A stretch of 64,000 nt of DNA from Porticoccus sp964395715 (GTDB lineage Bacteria > Pseudomonadota > Gammaproteobacteria > Pseudomonadales > Porticoccaceae): the NCBI GenBank assembly GCA_964395715.1, contig CAYNAU010000003.1, positions 186,001 to 250,000 on the forward strand. Reading direction: 5' to 3'. The notes beneath the pieces were generated by a model. It was given only the letters and a program-made list of their open reading frames with translations, did no database searches and was not told the DNA's origin. Both the position numbers and the translations under genes were made by a program. Within the stretch, counting starts at the first letter, position 1, and every line of letters starts with the position of its first letter. Below, in pieces: positions 51,711 to 60,177 of the stretch.

Positions 51711-52284
51711 TATTCCTCTGCAGAACCTGCTCGAAGAAGTGCGGGCCTGTCAGAACTGTGTGGATCTGCCTCTGGGGCCGAGGCCGGTGGTCAGGGTGTC
51801 GTCCACAGCAACGGTGCTGATTATCGGGCAGGCGCCGGGCACCAGGGTGCATGCCAGTGGCATTCCCTGGGATGATCCCAGTGGTGAACGGCTACGAGGC
51901 TGGATGGGGCTCGCGCCTGAGCAGTTCTACGATACATCCCGTATCGCCATTATGCCGATGGGTTTCTGTTACCCGGGTAGAGGGCGTAGCGGAGATCTGC
52001 CGCCCAGACGCGAGTGTGCACCGCAGTGGCACGAGGCAATTCTTCAACACCTGCCCAACCTCAGCCTGACACTTCTCATTGGCCAGTACGCACAGTCCTA
52101 TTACCTGTCCGACGACCACCGCAATCTCACCGAGCGGGTCAGACACTGGCGGAATTATTTGCCCCGTTTTCTGCCTCTGGTTCATCCTTCACCGCGGAAT
52201 CGTCGCTGGCTGGCCCTGAATCCCTGGTTTGAGAAAGAGCTGGTCCCGTACCTGCAAATGGAAGTTGCTCGTCGCATCAGCTGA
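51697..52284 (+). CDS. Uracil-DNA-glycosylase-fold protein
   Basis: A 195-residue protein of the UDG superfamily (PF03167). The N-terminal CxxC (VRACQNCVDLPLG) resembles that of family 4/5-type enzymes but the later Fe-S cysteines are not evident. The UDG motif I equivalent is LIIGQAPGTRVHASGIPWDD, where active enzymes have GExPG; the catalytic acid is not obvious. Motif III-like LVHPSPRNRRWLALNPWF is well preserved. It most resembles the uncharacterised UDG-family subgroup with GQAPG and HPSPRN, so base-excision activity is not certain. It precedes the HD-GYP pair. Confidence 0.82.
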   Translation: MAPSDIPLQNLLEEVRACQNCVDLPLGPRPVVRVSSTATVLIIGQAPGTRVHASGIPWDDPSGERLRGWMGLAPEQFYDTSRIAIMPMGFCYPGRGRSGDLPPRRECAPQWHEAILQHLPNLSLTLLIGQYAQSYYLSDDHRNLTERVRHWRNYLPRFLPLVHPSPRNRRWLALNPWFEKELVPYLQMEVARRIS

Positions 52285-52359
52285 CCCTTTTGGGCAAAAA
52301 GTGATAAAAATAGCCCTGTGAAGGCGCTATACTTTCTCGCTGTTCCAAAGGGAGCTTGA

Positions 52360-53733
52360 ATGAGCAATCCATTTATTGACCGATCCAGCCTGATCCGGGT
52401 GGCAGCGTCCGGTATAAAGCTCGGCATGTTTGTCGCAGAGCTGGACCGCCCGTGGTTGGAAACCCCATTTCTGTTACAGGGTTTTGTGGTCAGGCATATG
52501 TCTGAAATACGTAAGTTGCAGGAATACTGCGACTACGTGTACGTGGAAAAGCAGGGACGTACCTGGGGGGATAAAAAGGATCCATTCCGCGCCGATTTTG
52601 GCCTGGGCAAGCGCAATGCTGATGCTTCCGGCGAAAGCGGTATGCAGAAGCGGGCCAAAAGCTCCGGCACCAAAAAAACACCCCTGGAAGTCATGATGAG
52701 TTCTCCGCCGCACCCGATTATCGAATCGGTTGAGGCAGAACACCCGACCGCCCGTCAGGCATACGAGAATGCAAAGCTGACCGTCTCAGAAATCCTTGAG
52801 CAGGCGCGTACGGGCAAGCCCCTGAATGCGAAAGCGGTTGAGCAGGCGGTGACCGAGTGCGTTGACAGTATTTTGCGCAACCCCCATGCACTGCTGTGGA
52901 TGGCCAAAATCAAACATGAGGACCAGTACACCCTGGAGCACTGCCTGAATGTCAGTATTCTCGCGGTGGCATTTGGTCGTCATTTGCGCCTGCCAAAGGA
53001 AGACCTGGTGAAATTGGGCGTGGGCGGCATGCTGCACGACATCGGCAAGATGCGCGTGCCAGAAGAAATACTCAATAAGCCCGATAAGCTGACCGCCGAA
53101 GAGTTTGAGATTGCCAAAAGTCACGCGGAAGAGGGACGCAAGCTGTTGATGAAGTGCCAAGGCTCGCTCAGCAGCGCCATTGATATGGCCATCAACCATC
53201 ATGAACGCGTTGACGGCAAGGGCTATCCGAGAGGGCTCTTCGCTTACGAACTGTCCAGTTATTCGCGGATTATTGCCATTGTGGATGCCTTTGATGCCAT
53301 GAGCAGCGATCGCTGTTATGCGTCAGCGCGGTCAACACTGGATGCACTGAAAGAAATTTATCGGCACCGCGGTACCCACTTTGACGAAGACTATTCATTG
53401 GAATTCATTCAGCTGATGGGGCCATACCCCCCGGGAACTATTGTCGAGTTGATGAATGGTTATGTGGCCATCGTGCTGTCATCCCTGGAACAGAAACGCC
53501 ATTTGCCTTTGGCCAAACTGGTTCTGGACAAGGATAAACAGACTGTTGGCGAAGAGTTTGTCGACCTGCAGGATGTTCAGCGGGGTACGCTCTCCAGAGA
53601 GTGGCTGATACGGAAGGTGCTGAAGGATGGAGAAAATGGTGTGCTGCTGGAAAACTGCTCTGTAAAAATGGCAGTACCGGTGGTGGATGTAAACGAGGAT
53701 GAAGCCACAGAGCAGCCTGGAGATAACGAATAG
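52360..53733 (+). CDS. DUF3391-HD-GYP cyclic-di-GMP phosphodiesterase
   Basis: A 457-residue protein with an N-terminal DUF3391 domain (IKLGMFVAELDRPWLETPFL; YCDYVYVEKQG) and a C-terminal HD-GYP domain. The catalytic set appears complete: His in TLEHCLNVSILAVAFG, HDIGKMRVP near residue 225, His in AKSHAEEGRKLL, NHHERVDGKGYPRG near 280 and DAFDAMSSDR. It should therefore degrade c-di-GMP to GMP or pGpG. A Lys/Thr-rich linker joins the domains. A paralogue follows 49 bases later. A strong ribosome site (AAAGGGAG) precedes the ATG. Confidence 0.93.
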   Translation: MSNPFIDRSSLIRVAASGIKLGMFVAELDRPWLETPFLLQGFVVRHMSEIRKLQEYCDYVYVEKQGRTWGDKKDPFRADFGLGKRNADASGESGMQKRAKSSGTKKTPLEVMMSSPPHPIIESVEAEHPTARQAYENAKLTVSEILEQARTGKPLNAKAVEQAVTECVDSILRNPHALLWMAKIKHEDQYTLEHCLNVSILAVAFGRHLRLPKEDLVKLGVGGMLHDIGKMRVPEEILNKPDKLTAEEFEIAKSHAEEGRKLLMKCQGSLSSAIDMAINHHERVDGKGYPRGLFAYELSSYSRIIAIVDAFDAMSSDRCYASARSTLDALKEIYRHRGTHFDEDYSLEFIQLMGPYPPGTIVELMNGYVAIVLSSLEQKRHLPLAKLVLDKDKQTVGEEFVDLQDVQRGTLSREWLIRKVLKDGENGVLLENCSVKMAVPVVDVNEDEATEQPGDNE

Positions 53734-53782
53734 GCCGTCGGATTTATCTGCCAGGAAAGCAACTGATTAGAAGCGCAATGTT

Positions 53783-55144
53783 ATGGATAATAAATTTCTC
53801 GACAAATCTGCCTATATTCGGATTCCTGCCTCCGAAGTGAAGCTCGGTATGTTTGTGGCGGAACTGGATCGCCCCTGGCTGGGCACTCCATTCCTGACCC
53901 AGGGTTTTACCATCAGCAGCCTGTCCGAAGTCAAGAAAATCCGTGAATTGTGCAACCACGTGTTTGTGGAGAAGGAAGGCCGGTTGTGGGGTGGGAAAAA
54001 AGACCCTTTCGCCAAAACTGACTTTAACGCCAACGCGTTCACGACGAAAAAAAATCAGACCGGCATTTTTAGCCAGGCACAGCAGAAAATTCCCTCATTG
54101 GCTGCCACCATGGGTGAGCGACCGCAATATGTATTAACGTCTACCTTTTACGAGGAGTTGCCACAGGCGCGACGCATCTATCTGGCGGCCCGCAATAGTG
54201 TGGCCCAGTTGCTTGCGCAGGCGCGCAGCGACAACCAGGTTGATGTGGCGCTGGTGAGGAAGGTGGTGGGCAGCATCATTCGCAGTGTGTTGCGCCATCC
54301 CGACCCGATGCTCTGGTTGACCAATGCCAAGGACAAGGAAGCGTACCTGCTCAATCATTGTTTGCATGTCTGTATTCTGGCAGTGAACTTCGGTCGGCTG
54401 CTGCGCCTCACCACCAAGGATATTCTCAGGCTGGGCCAGCACGGCCTGCTGGCGGACATGGGCATGATACGCCTGCCGCTGGAGTTGTTATCGAAAGTGG
54501 AGCCGCTGACCCCCGAAGAGCAGGAGCTGGTGAATACGCATCCATCCCTGGGGCGCAAACTGCTGATGAATAGTGAGGATGGCGCCCGTTTCGCCTCTGA
54601 TGCGGTGATCAACCACCATGAGCGACTTGATAGCAAAGGCTATCCACGGGGCCTGAACGCCAAGACGCTGCCACAGTTTTCGCGGATTATCAGCATCATT
54701 GATGCCTACGATGCCATGACCAGCCCCAGGGTTTATGCGGAAGAAAAAACACCTCTGCAGGCGCTGCAACAGGTATATCGCAATCGCGGTAAACAGTTCG
54801 ATGAGGAGTTTGCCCTGGAATTTATTCATGCCATTGGACCCTATCCGCCGGGCACGCTGGTTGAACTGAAAAATGGCTGTGTCGCCGTGGTGCTGACCAG
54901 CTCTCCGAAACAGCGACAGCTGCCTGTTCTGAGCCTGATTCTTGACGTTAACAAGCAGGAATTTGCTGGGGACTCCGTAATCGAACTGTCTGCATTGGAT
55001 AAAGCCGGAAAGGTCAGTGACTTTCTGATTCAGCGGGTGTTGCGTCACGGGGATTTTGATATTGATATTCTGAAGTTGCCGCTGGATTCCCTGATTACGC
55101 CTCCGGTAGCCGATGAAGGTGAAGCAAACGCTGTCGACCCTTAA
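53783..55144 (+). CDS. DUF3391-HD-GYP paralogue, degenerate active site
   Basis: A 453-residue tandem paralogue of the preceding gene, with the same DUF3391 (VKLGMFVAELDRPWLGTPFL) and HD-GYP layout. Key differences: the HDIGK motif reads ADMGM (LLADMGMIRLP), so the metal-ligand His and the Lys are lost, while NHHERLDSKGYPRG and DAYDAMTSPR are kept. It is therefore unlikely to be a normal phosphodiesterase and may act as a c-di-GMP binder or as a regulator of the active copy. Its stop codon shares the TTAA at 55141-55144 with the convergent greB stop. Confidence 0.9.
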   Translation: MDNKFLDKSAYIRIPASEVKLGMFVAELDRPWLGTPFLTQGFTISSLSEVKKIRELCNHVFVEKEGRLWGGKKDPFAKTDFNANAFTTKKNQTGIFSQAQQKIPSLAATMGERPQYVLTSTFYEELPQARRIYLAARNSVAQLLAQARSDNQVDVALVRKVVGSIIRSVLRHPDPMLWLTNAKDKEAYLLNHCLHVCILAVNFGRLLRLTTKDILRLGQHGLLADMGMIRLPLELLSKVEPLTPEEQELVNTHPSLGRKLLMNSEDGARFASDAVINHHERLDSKGYPRGLNAKTLPQFSRIISIIDAYDAMTSPRVYAEEKTPLQALQQVYRNRGKQFDEEFALEFIHAIGPYPPGTLVELKNGCVAVVLTSSPKQRQLPVLSLILDVNKQEFAGDSVIELSALDKAGKVSDFLIQRVLRHGDFDIDILKLPLDSLITPPVADEGEANAVDP

Positions 55145-55644
55145 GGGAGTTCGTAGCTCACATCCACGATAATGTAGCTCGTCTGCCTGCCCTCGATGCT
55201 GAGCAGAACCTGGTCATCCAGGCGCTTGCCCAGCAGCTGTTTCGCCAGGGGCGAATCGATGCTGATTTTCTTCTCAGCGGGATTAATTTCATCGGCACCG
55301 ACAATGCGGTAGCGTAATTCCTCGCCATTGTCGTCTTCCAGTGTCACCCAGGCTCCGAAAAATACCTTGTCTTGATCTGCCGGCAATCTATCCACGATGG
55401 TGACTTCATCCAGACGTTTACTGAGATAGCGGACTCTGCGATCAATTTCCCGTAAACGGCGTTTGCCGTAGATGTAATCCCCATTTTCCGAGCGGTCGCC
55501 ATTTTTTGCAGCCTCATGCACCGCGGCGGTAACGGTGGGGCGTTCCACTTTCCACAGTTGTTGCAGTTCTTCCCGAAGGGATTTGGCACCCTCCGGGGTA
55601 ATGTAGGGAGCACTTCTCGGTGTAGGTGGACGATACCTTCCCAC
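55141..55644 (-). CDS. greB: Transcription elongation factor GreB
   Basis: Cleavage factor that rescues backtracked RNA polymerase. The GTG at 55644 starts VGRYRPPTPRSAPYITPEGA, 4 bases after the upstream peptidase gene, giving 167 residues (E. coli GreB 158); the open frame extending further is inside the peptidase gene. The coiled-coil tip is GDRSENGDYIYGKRRLREID, including the acidic residues at the tip and the GreB-type basic patch, then RRVRYLSKRLDEVTIVD. The FKBP-like C-domain has KVFFGAWVTLEDDNGEELRY and ISIDSPLAKQLLGK. Confidence 0.93.
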   Translation of the reverse strand: MGRYRPPTPRSAPYITPEGAKSLREELQQLWKVERPTVTAAVHEAAKNGDRSENGDYIYGKRRLREIDRRVRYLSKRLDEVTIVDRLPADQDKVFFGAWVTLEDDNGEELRYRIVGADEINPAEKKISIDSPLAKQLLGKRLDDQVLLSIEGRQTSYIIVDVSYELP

Positions 55645-55648
55645 CGGG

Positions 55649-57589
55649 TTACAGGCCAATATTGAAAATGGGGGTGATCGGCAACTCGTCGGCGGGTTTG
55701 AAACGAAACACCCGACCGTAGAAATAGAGTTCCGCTTCGAGAGCCGTCTTGATGGTTTCGGCCTTGCGGAAACCGTGGCTTTCTCCCTCAAACGGCAGGT
55801 AGGCGACGGCCATCTGCTTCTGGCGCAGGGCCTTGACCATGGTCAGTGCCTGTTCCGGGGGTACGACCCGGTCATCCAGTCCCTGAAAGAAGATGACCGG
55901 GCAATCAAATCGATCTACATGGTGGATCGGGGAGCGGGCCTGGTAGGTTTCCTGCTGTTCCGGGTAAGGACCGACCAGTCTTTCCAGGTAGCGGGATTCA
56001 AACTTGTGGGTGTCCCTGGCGAGGGTTTCGAGGTCGCCAATGCCGTACAGGCAGGCGCCGGCGCGGAAGATATCCTCAAAGCACAGGGCAGCCAGTACCG
56101 TGTAGCCGCCGGCACTGCTGCCGCGAATGGCGACTTTTTTTCGGTCCACCAGCTGCTGATCGATCAGATAGCGCGTTCCCGCCACCACATCTTCCACATC
56201 GGCGATTCCCCACTGGCCATCCAGGGCGTGTCGGTAGTCGCGACCGTATCCGGTACTGCCGCGGTAATTCACATCCAGAACAGCAAAGCCCCGGCTGCTC
56301 CAATACTGCAGCTTAAGATTCAGGCCGGTACCCGTGGCGCCGGTGGGTCCGCCGTGACAAACGACGATCAGGGGCGGTTTGGTCTTGTCCGGCGCAGAGT
56401 AGTTCGGGTTGGACGGCGGATAATAAAATCCGTGGGCAATGGCATTGTCCCCCGAAGGGAAGTTGATGGGCTCGGGGCGGGAAAGAAAACCGTCATCAAT
56501 ATCCAGGGGTTGGCCCCGAGCCACCGTCGTCAGGCTGCGGTTATCCGCTGCCCATTGCGCCAACTCTGCAGAAAGCTGTGGTGCCGCGCCCACCAGCCAT
56601 CCCCACTCGCCGTGGCAATGGATATCGGAAATCTGGGTGTACAGGGTTTCCACGGGTTTCAGGGCTTGGCTTTCCGGTGACAGCGTTGCCAGGAACCAGC
56701 TGCCGTCTGAGGTGTAACTGCACAGGATGGTGCCATCACCTAAAAAATCGTAGTTGGACATGCCCAGTATCCACAGCGGGGTGGCAAACTCCGCCGACAT
56801 GGGCAGCAAGGCTTCAACCTGGTGATCGTGGCCAAAGCGATAGAGGTTCCACCAGCTGTCCCGGTCAGAGACAAAATACAGGCGGTTATCCGGGGACCAG
56901 CGTGGCTGGGTGACCGCCTCATCGGCCTGACCTGCAATCAATTCCTGTGTACCCGGAAAGCCATCGGCGTCCAGGGTGGTCAGCCACAGGCGGGTGTTGT
57001 CCCAGGGCATATTGGGATGGTTCCAGCTGATCCAGCAGAGTTGTTGACCTTTGTTATCGAGCCTGGGATAGGCGTAAAAGTCCTCGCCTTCACACAGCCG
57101 CTGCAGGGTCATATCCCCACTCTGGGGGATAGCGGCAATCAGGTTTTGTGGTTCACCGGGCTGGTTGTGATCTTCCATGACGCAGATCAGTCGTTGCCGG
57201 GCGTGATCAACACAGAAATCAGCAAAACAGTATTTGGCATCGGGGGTGATGGGTTGCGGCAGAGCTTCAGGATCATCAAGTGTCAGGGCGTAGACCCGCT
57301 GGTCATCGTAGAGACAAAAATACATCACGTTGTCACTGACGATGTAAGGAGATCCGCCGTACTCGTGAACCTTGCTGCGACAGCTCAGCGGGGCGGGCAG
57401 GGCATCTTCGATGCTGCCATCAGCCCGGCGGCGGACCACCACCGAACGACCATTTTCCCAGGGACGAGTTTCCAGCCAGTAGAGATTGCCGTTATCAAAC
57501 TGCGGAAATGCGTAGCCGGGGAGGCCATTGGTCAGCAGTGAAGGTACGATCGGTGAGGACCAGCAGCCGAAAGGGGCGGAGGTTGTCAT
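55649..57589 (-). CDS. S9-family prolyl oligopeptidase/acylaminoacyl peptidase-like
   Basis: A 646-residue cytoplasmic serine peptidase: a beta-propeller N-terminal domain (about 1-390) with WD-like repeats (RWSPDNRLYFVSDRDSWWNL) and a C-terminal alpha/beta-hydrolase domain. Catalytic triad: Ser in AIRGSSAGGYTVLAAL (near 490), Asp in FFQGLDDRVVPPEQ (near 573) and His in FEGESHGFRK (near 603). There is no signal peptide. ATG 57589 has GGAGGTTGAAC just upstream, which overlaps the end of the SUI1 gene; a TTG two codons earlier is possible. It forms part of a minus-strand unit with sui1 and greB. Confidence 0.92.
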   Translation of the reverse strand: MTTSAPFGCWSSPIVPSLLTNGLPGYAFPQFDNGNLYWLETRPWENGRSVVVRRRADGSIEDALPAPLSCRSKVHEYGGSPYIVSDNVMYFCLYDDQRVYALTLDDPEALPQPITPDAKYCFADFCVDHARQRLICVMEDHNQPGEPQNLIAAIPQSGDMTLQRLCEGEDFYAYPRLDNKGQQLCWISWNHPNMPWDNTRLWLTTLDADGFPGTQELIAGQADEAVTQPRWSPDNRLYFVSDRDSWWNLYRFGHDHQVEALLPMSAEFATPLWILGMSNYDFLGDGTILCSYTSDGSWFLATLSPESQALKPVETLYTQISDIHCHGEWGWLVGAAPQLSAELAQWAADNRSLTTVARGQPLDIDDGFLSRPEPINFPSGDNAIAHGFYYPPSNPNYSAPDKTKPPLIVVCHGGPTGATGTGLNLKLQYWSSRGFAVLDVNYRGSTGYGRDYRHALDGQWGIADVEDVVAGTRYLIDQQLVDRKKVAIRGSSAGGYTVLAALCFEDIFRAGACLYGIGDLETLARDTHKFESRYLERLVGPYPEQQETYQARSPIHHVDRFDCPVIFFQGLDDRVVPPEQALTMVKALRQKQMAVAYLPFEGESHGFRKAETIKTALEAELYFYGRVFRFKPADELPITPIFNIGL

Positions 57590-57591
57590 GT

Positions 57592-57915
57592 TCAACCTCC
57601 GGCGAGCTTAACGGTGTGGCCCTGCTGTGTGAGTGCCTCGCGGATTTTCTCCCGGTGGTCTCCCTGGATTTCAATGATGCCATCCTTTACCGAGCCCCCG
57701 GTGCCGCATAATTGTTTGAGCTGTTTCGCCAGTTGTTTCAGCGAGACGTTGTCCATGTCCAGGCCGCTGATGGTGGTTACGCCTTTGCCTTTGCGGCCGC
57801 TGGTTTCCCGTCGAATGCGTACGATACCATCGCCCATGTCTCGAGCAGGTTCTGGTTCAGTCGTGTTGATCCTACCGGTTTCCGTGGAGTAAACCAGTCG
57901 GGTGTCCTTGCTCAT
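57592..57915 (-). CDS. SUI1/eIF1-family translation factor (YciH-like)
   Basis: A 107-residue protein with a short N-terminal arm (STETGRINTTEPEPARDMGD) and the SUI1 domain (IVRIRRETSGRKGKGVTTIS; LKQLCGTGGSVKDGIIEIQG; QGHTVKLAGG), the standard bacterial YciH architecture. YciH in E. coli affects start-codon fidelity. It is 13 bases downstream of the quinone oxidoreductase gene and its 3' end carries the ribosome site of the S9 peptidase. Confidence 0.92.
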   Translation of the reverse strand: MSKDTRLVYSTETGRINTTEPEPARDMGDGIVRIRRETSGRKGKGVTTISGLDMDNVSLKQLAKQLKQLCGTGGSVKDGIIEIQGDHREKIREALTQQGHTVKLAGG

Positions 57916-57928
57916 GGGGCTCCGGGTG

Positions 57929-58930
57929 TCAGTTTGCAGTGAGTACGATTTTGCCGATGTGTTCGCCGCTTTCCATCAAGTGATGGGCCTCATTGGCCCT
58001 GTGCAGTGGAAAGGTGCGGTGAATCACCGGTGCTATGACGCCATTGTCCAGTAAAGGCCACACCTTATCCAGCAGGGAGCGGGCAATTTCCGCTTTCTCG
58101 GATACCGGACGCGAACGCAGGGTCGAACCGGTGAGTACCAACTGCTTTAACATCATCGGCATCAAGTCCACTTCGACTTTCGAACCCTGTAGAAATGCCA
58201 GGGAAATGATACGACCGCGAAAGGCCGCAGCGCGGATATTCCTTTGCACATAATCACCGCCCACCATGTCGAGGATGACGTCGACACCCTTGCCATCAGT
58301 CAGCGCCTTAACTTCCGATACAAAGTCTTCATCATGGTAATTGATAGCCCTTTCGGCACCCAGTTCCAGGCAATGCTGACATTTTTCCTGGCTTCCGGCA
58401 GTCACAAACACACGATGGTCCAGGGCATTGGCCAACTGTATGGCCGTGGTGCCGATACCGCTGCTGCCGCCGTGAATGAGCAGGCTCTCATTGGCCTTGA
58501 GGGTGCTTTGGAGAAACAGGTTACTCCAGACTGTGAAAAACGTTTCCGGTAAAGCCGCCGCCTGTATGGCGGTGAATGGGGTCGGAATGGGAAGACACAG
58601 GTTTTCATGCGCAATGGCATATTCGGCATAACCGCCACCGCTCAGCAAGGCACAGACCAGCTGCCCGACCTGCCAGCGACTTTCACGATTGCCAACGGAA
58701 ACAATTTCGCCGCAGACTTCCAGGCCGGGAATATCCGAGGCGCCGGGTGGCGGAGGGTATAGACCCTGTCGCTGCAGGATATCGGGCCGGTTAATGCCCG
58801 CGGCGATCACCCGAATCAACACTTCATCATCACCGGGTACAGGCAGTGGCCGTCTCACCGGGTGCAGGACATCGGCGGCCCCGGGCGAGCTGATTTCAAT
58901 ACACTGCATGTCTGTGGGTAATGACATCAT
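57929..58930 (-). CDS. NAD(P)H quinone oxidoreductase (PIG3/QOR-type MDR)
   Basis: A 333-residue zinc-free medium-chain reductase. An N-terminal GroES-like domain (DEVLIRVIAAGINRPDILQR, QGLYPPPPGASDIPGLEVCG) and a Rossmann domain with LIHGGSSGIGTTAIQLANAL and VTAGSQEKCQHCLELGAERA follow the PIG3-family layout. The zinc-ligand cysteines of alcohol dehydrogenases are absent. It likely reduces quinones with NADPH. The start is taken at ATG 58930, where ATGA overlaps the permease stop and GGAG is just upstream; ATG 58939 is an alternative. Confidence 0.9.
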   Translation of the reverse strand: MMSLPTDMQCIEISSPGAADVLHPVRRPLPVPGDDEVLIRVIAAGINRPDILQRQGLYPPPPGASDIPGLEVCGEIVSVGNRESRWQVGQLVCALLSGGGYAEYAIAHENLCLPIPTPFTAIQAAALPETFFTVWSNLFLQSTLKANESLLIHGGSSGIGTTAIQLANALDHRVFVTAGSQEKCQHCLELGAERAINYHDEDFVSEVKALTDGKGVDVILDMVGGDYVQRNIRAAAFRGRIISLAFLQGSKVEVDLMPMMLKQLVLTGSTLRSRPVSEKAEIARSLLDKVWPLLDNGVIAPVIHRTFPLHRANEAHHLMESGEHIGKIVLTAN

Positions 58931-60132
58931 TGGCTCCATAACTGGACGATCAGGAATCCGCTACATAGCAGAGTGCCCATGAATGGCATGGCCAACTGCA
59001 ACGGTCGCCGTTTCCCCTCTCTATAGTTTAAAAACAATAACGCCAGATTCACCAGTGTAAATACCAACAGGATCAGGGCGCTGGTGGTGGCGGCGAGGGT
59101 GGTTACCGGTAACCACAGGGCGAAGCTCAATACCAGAAAGCCGGCAAACAGGGTTGCCAGTACAGGGGTTCTTGTCCTGGGGTGTACTATGCCGAGAAAC
59201 GCCGGGGCGAGGTTTCGCCGTGCCATGCCATACAGCACCCGTGAAACCATAACAATCTGGATCAGCGCGCCATTAATGATGGCAACCAGACTGATCAAAG
59301 CCATATAACTGACGGGCAGGGTGCTGTTGTGCTCTATTAACAGCGCCAGGGGCGCCTCTGATCCGGCCATCTCGGTCATCGGCATGGTGGACAGGGCGAT
59401 AATGGCGATGGCGGCGTAAAGCAGGGTGGTCGTTGCAACTGCAATGGCGATCCCCCAGGGCAGGTTGCGTTCGGGGTGTTTGACCTCCTCGGCCATGTTG
59501 ACCATGTCTTCAAAGCCGATAAAGGCAAAGAAAGCCAGAAAGGCGCCACTGGCAATGGCGGAGAAAGCGGGTAATGTCAGTGGTGGCACCATCCCGGTCC
59601 AGTCTACCCCGCCCCGGCTGAGTTCATCGCTACTGACGATGATCACCAGAAACAAACCGGCGATTTCCGGCAGTGTGGTCAGTATCGCCAGGGTCACCGA
59701 TTGCTTCACCCCCCAGGCGGCAATACCGACCAGAATCGCGACCAGCAGGCTGATGGCCAATACCTCGGGGGCGTTGATAAGGACACTGAAATAGCTGTTG
59801 AAACCCCGGGCCATGGTAGCGGCGGAGACGATGCCTCCCAGAGAGATAGCGAACCCAGCCAGGGTGGCCAGATGTCTGCACCGCAATCCTTCCTGAATGT
59901 AGACGGCTTCTCCGGCGCTGCGGGGGAAGCGCCGCGCCATCTGCGCATAGGAATAAGCGCTGAAACAGACCACAACGGCTGCGAGTATGAAGGCCCAGGG
60001 AGTCATGGCCCCGCTTTTTGCGATGACGGCACCGAGCAGTACGTAAATGCCGGCACCGAGAATAGTGCCAATGCCGTAAAAACTGATCTCGGCCAGGGAG
60101 AGGTTGCGCAACAGATTTGGTTGAGTCGTCAT
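58927..60132 (-). CDS. APC-superfamily amino-acid permease
   Basis: A 401-residue transporter with about 12 hydrophobic helices. The first shows the APC signature LAEISFYGIGTILGAGIYVL, continuing ARRFPRSAGEAVYIQEGLRC and FAFIGFEDMVNMAEEVKHPE, the consensus region of helix 6 and its loop. FGxGxIxGxGI-like Gly residues in helix 1 suggest amino-acid transport. Substrate unknown. The ATG at 60132 lacks a strong ribosome site. It overlaps the quinone oxidoreductase gene by 4 bases. Confidence 0.9.
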   Translation of the reverse strand: MTTQPNLLRNLSLAEISFYGIGTILGAGIYVLLGAVIAKSGAMTPWAFILAAVVVCFSAYSYAQMARRFPRSAGEAVYIQEGLRCRHLATLAGFAISLGGIVSAATMARGFNSYFSVLINAPEVLAISLLVAILVGIAAWGVKQSVTLAILTTLPEIAGLFLVIIVSSDELSRGGVDWTGMVPPLTLPAFSAIASGAFLAFFAFIGFEDMVNMAEEVKHPERNLPWGIAIAVATTTLLYAAIAIIALSTMPMTEMAGSEAPLALLIEHNSTLPVSYMALISLVAIINGALIQIVMVSRVLYGMARRNLAPAFLGIVHPRTRTPVLATLFAGFLVLSFALWLPVTTLAATTSALILLVFTLVNLALLFLNYREGKRRPLQLAMPFMGTLLCSGFLIVQLWSQ

Positions 60133-60177
60133 GAATCAGAGTATAGGCGGCCTGCCCAGTGCCACAGGTCAGTCACG

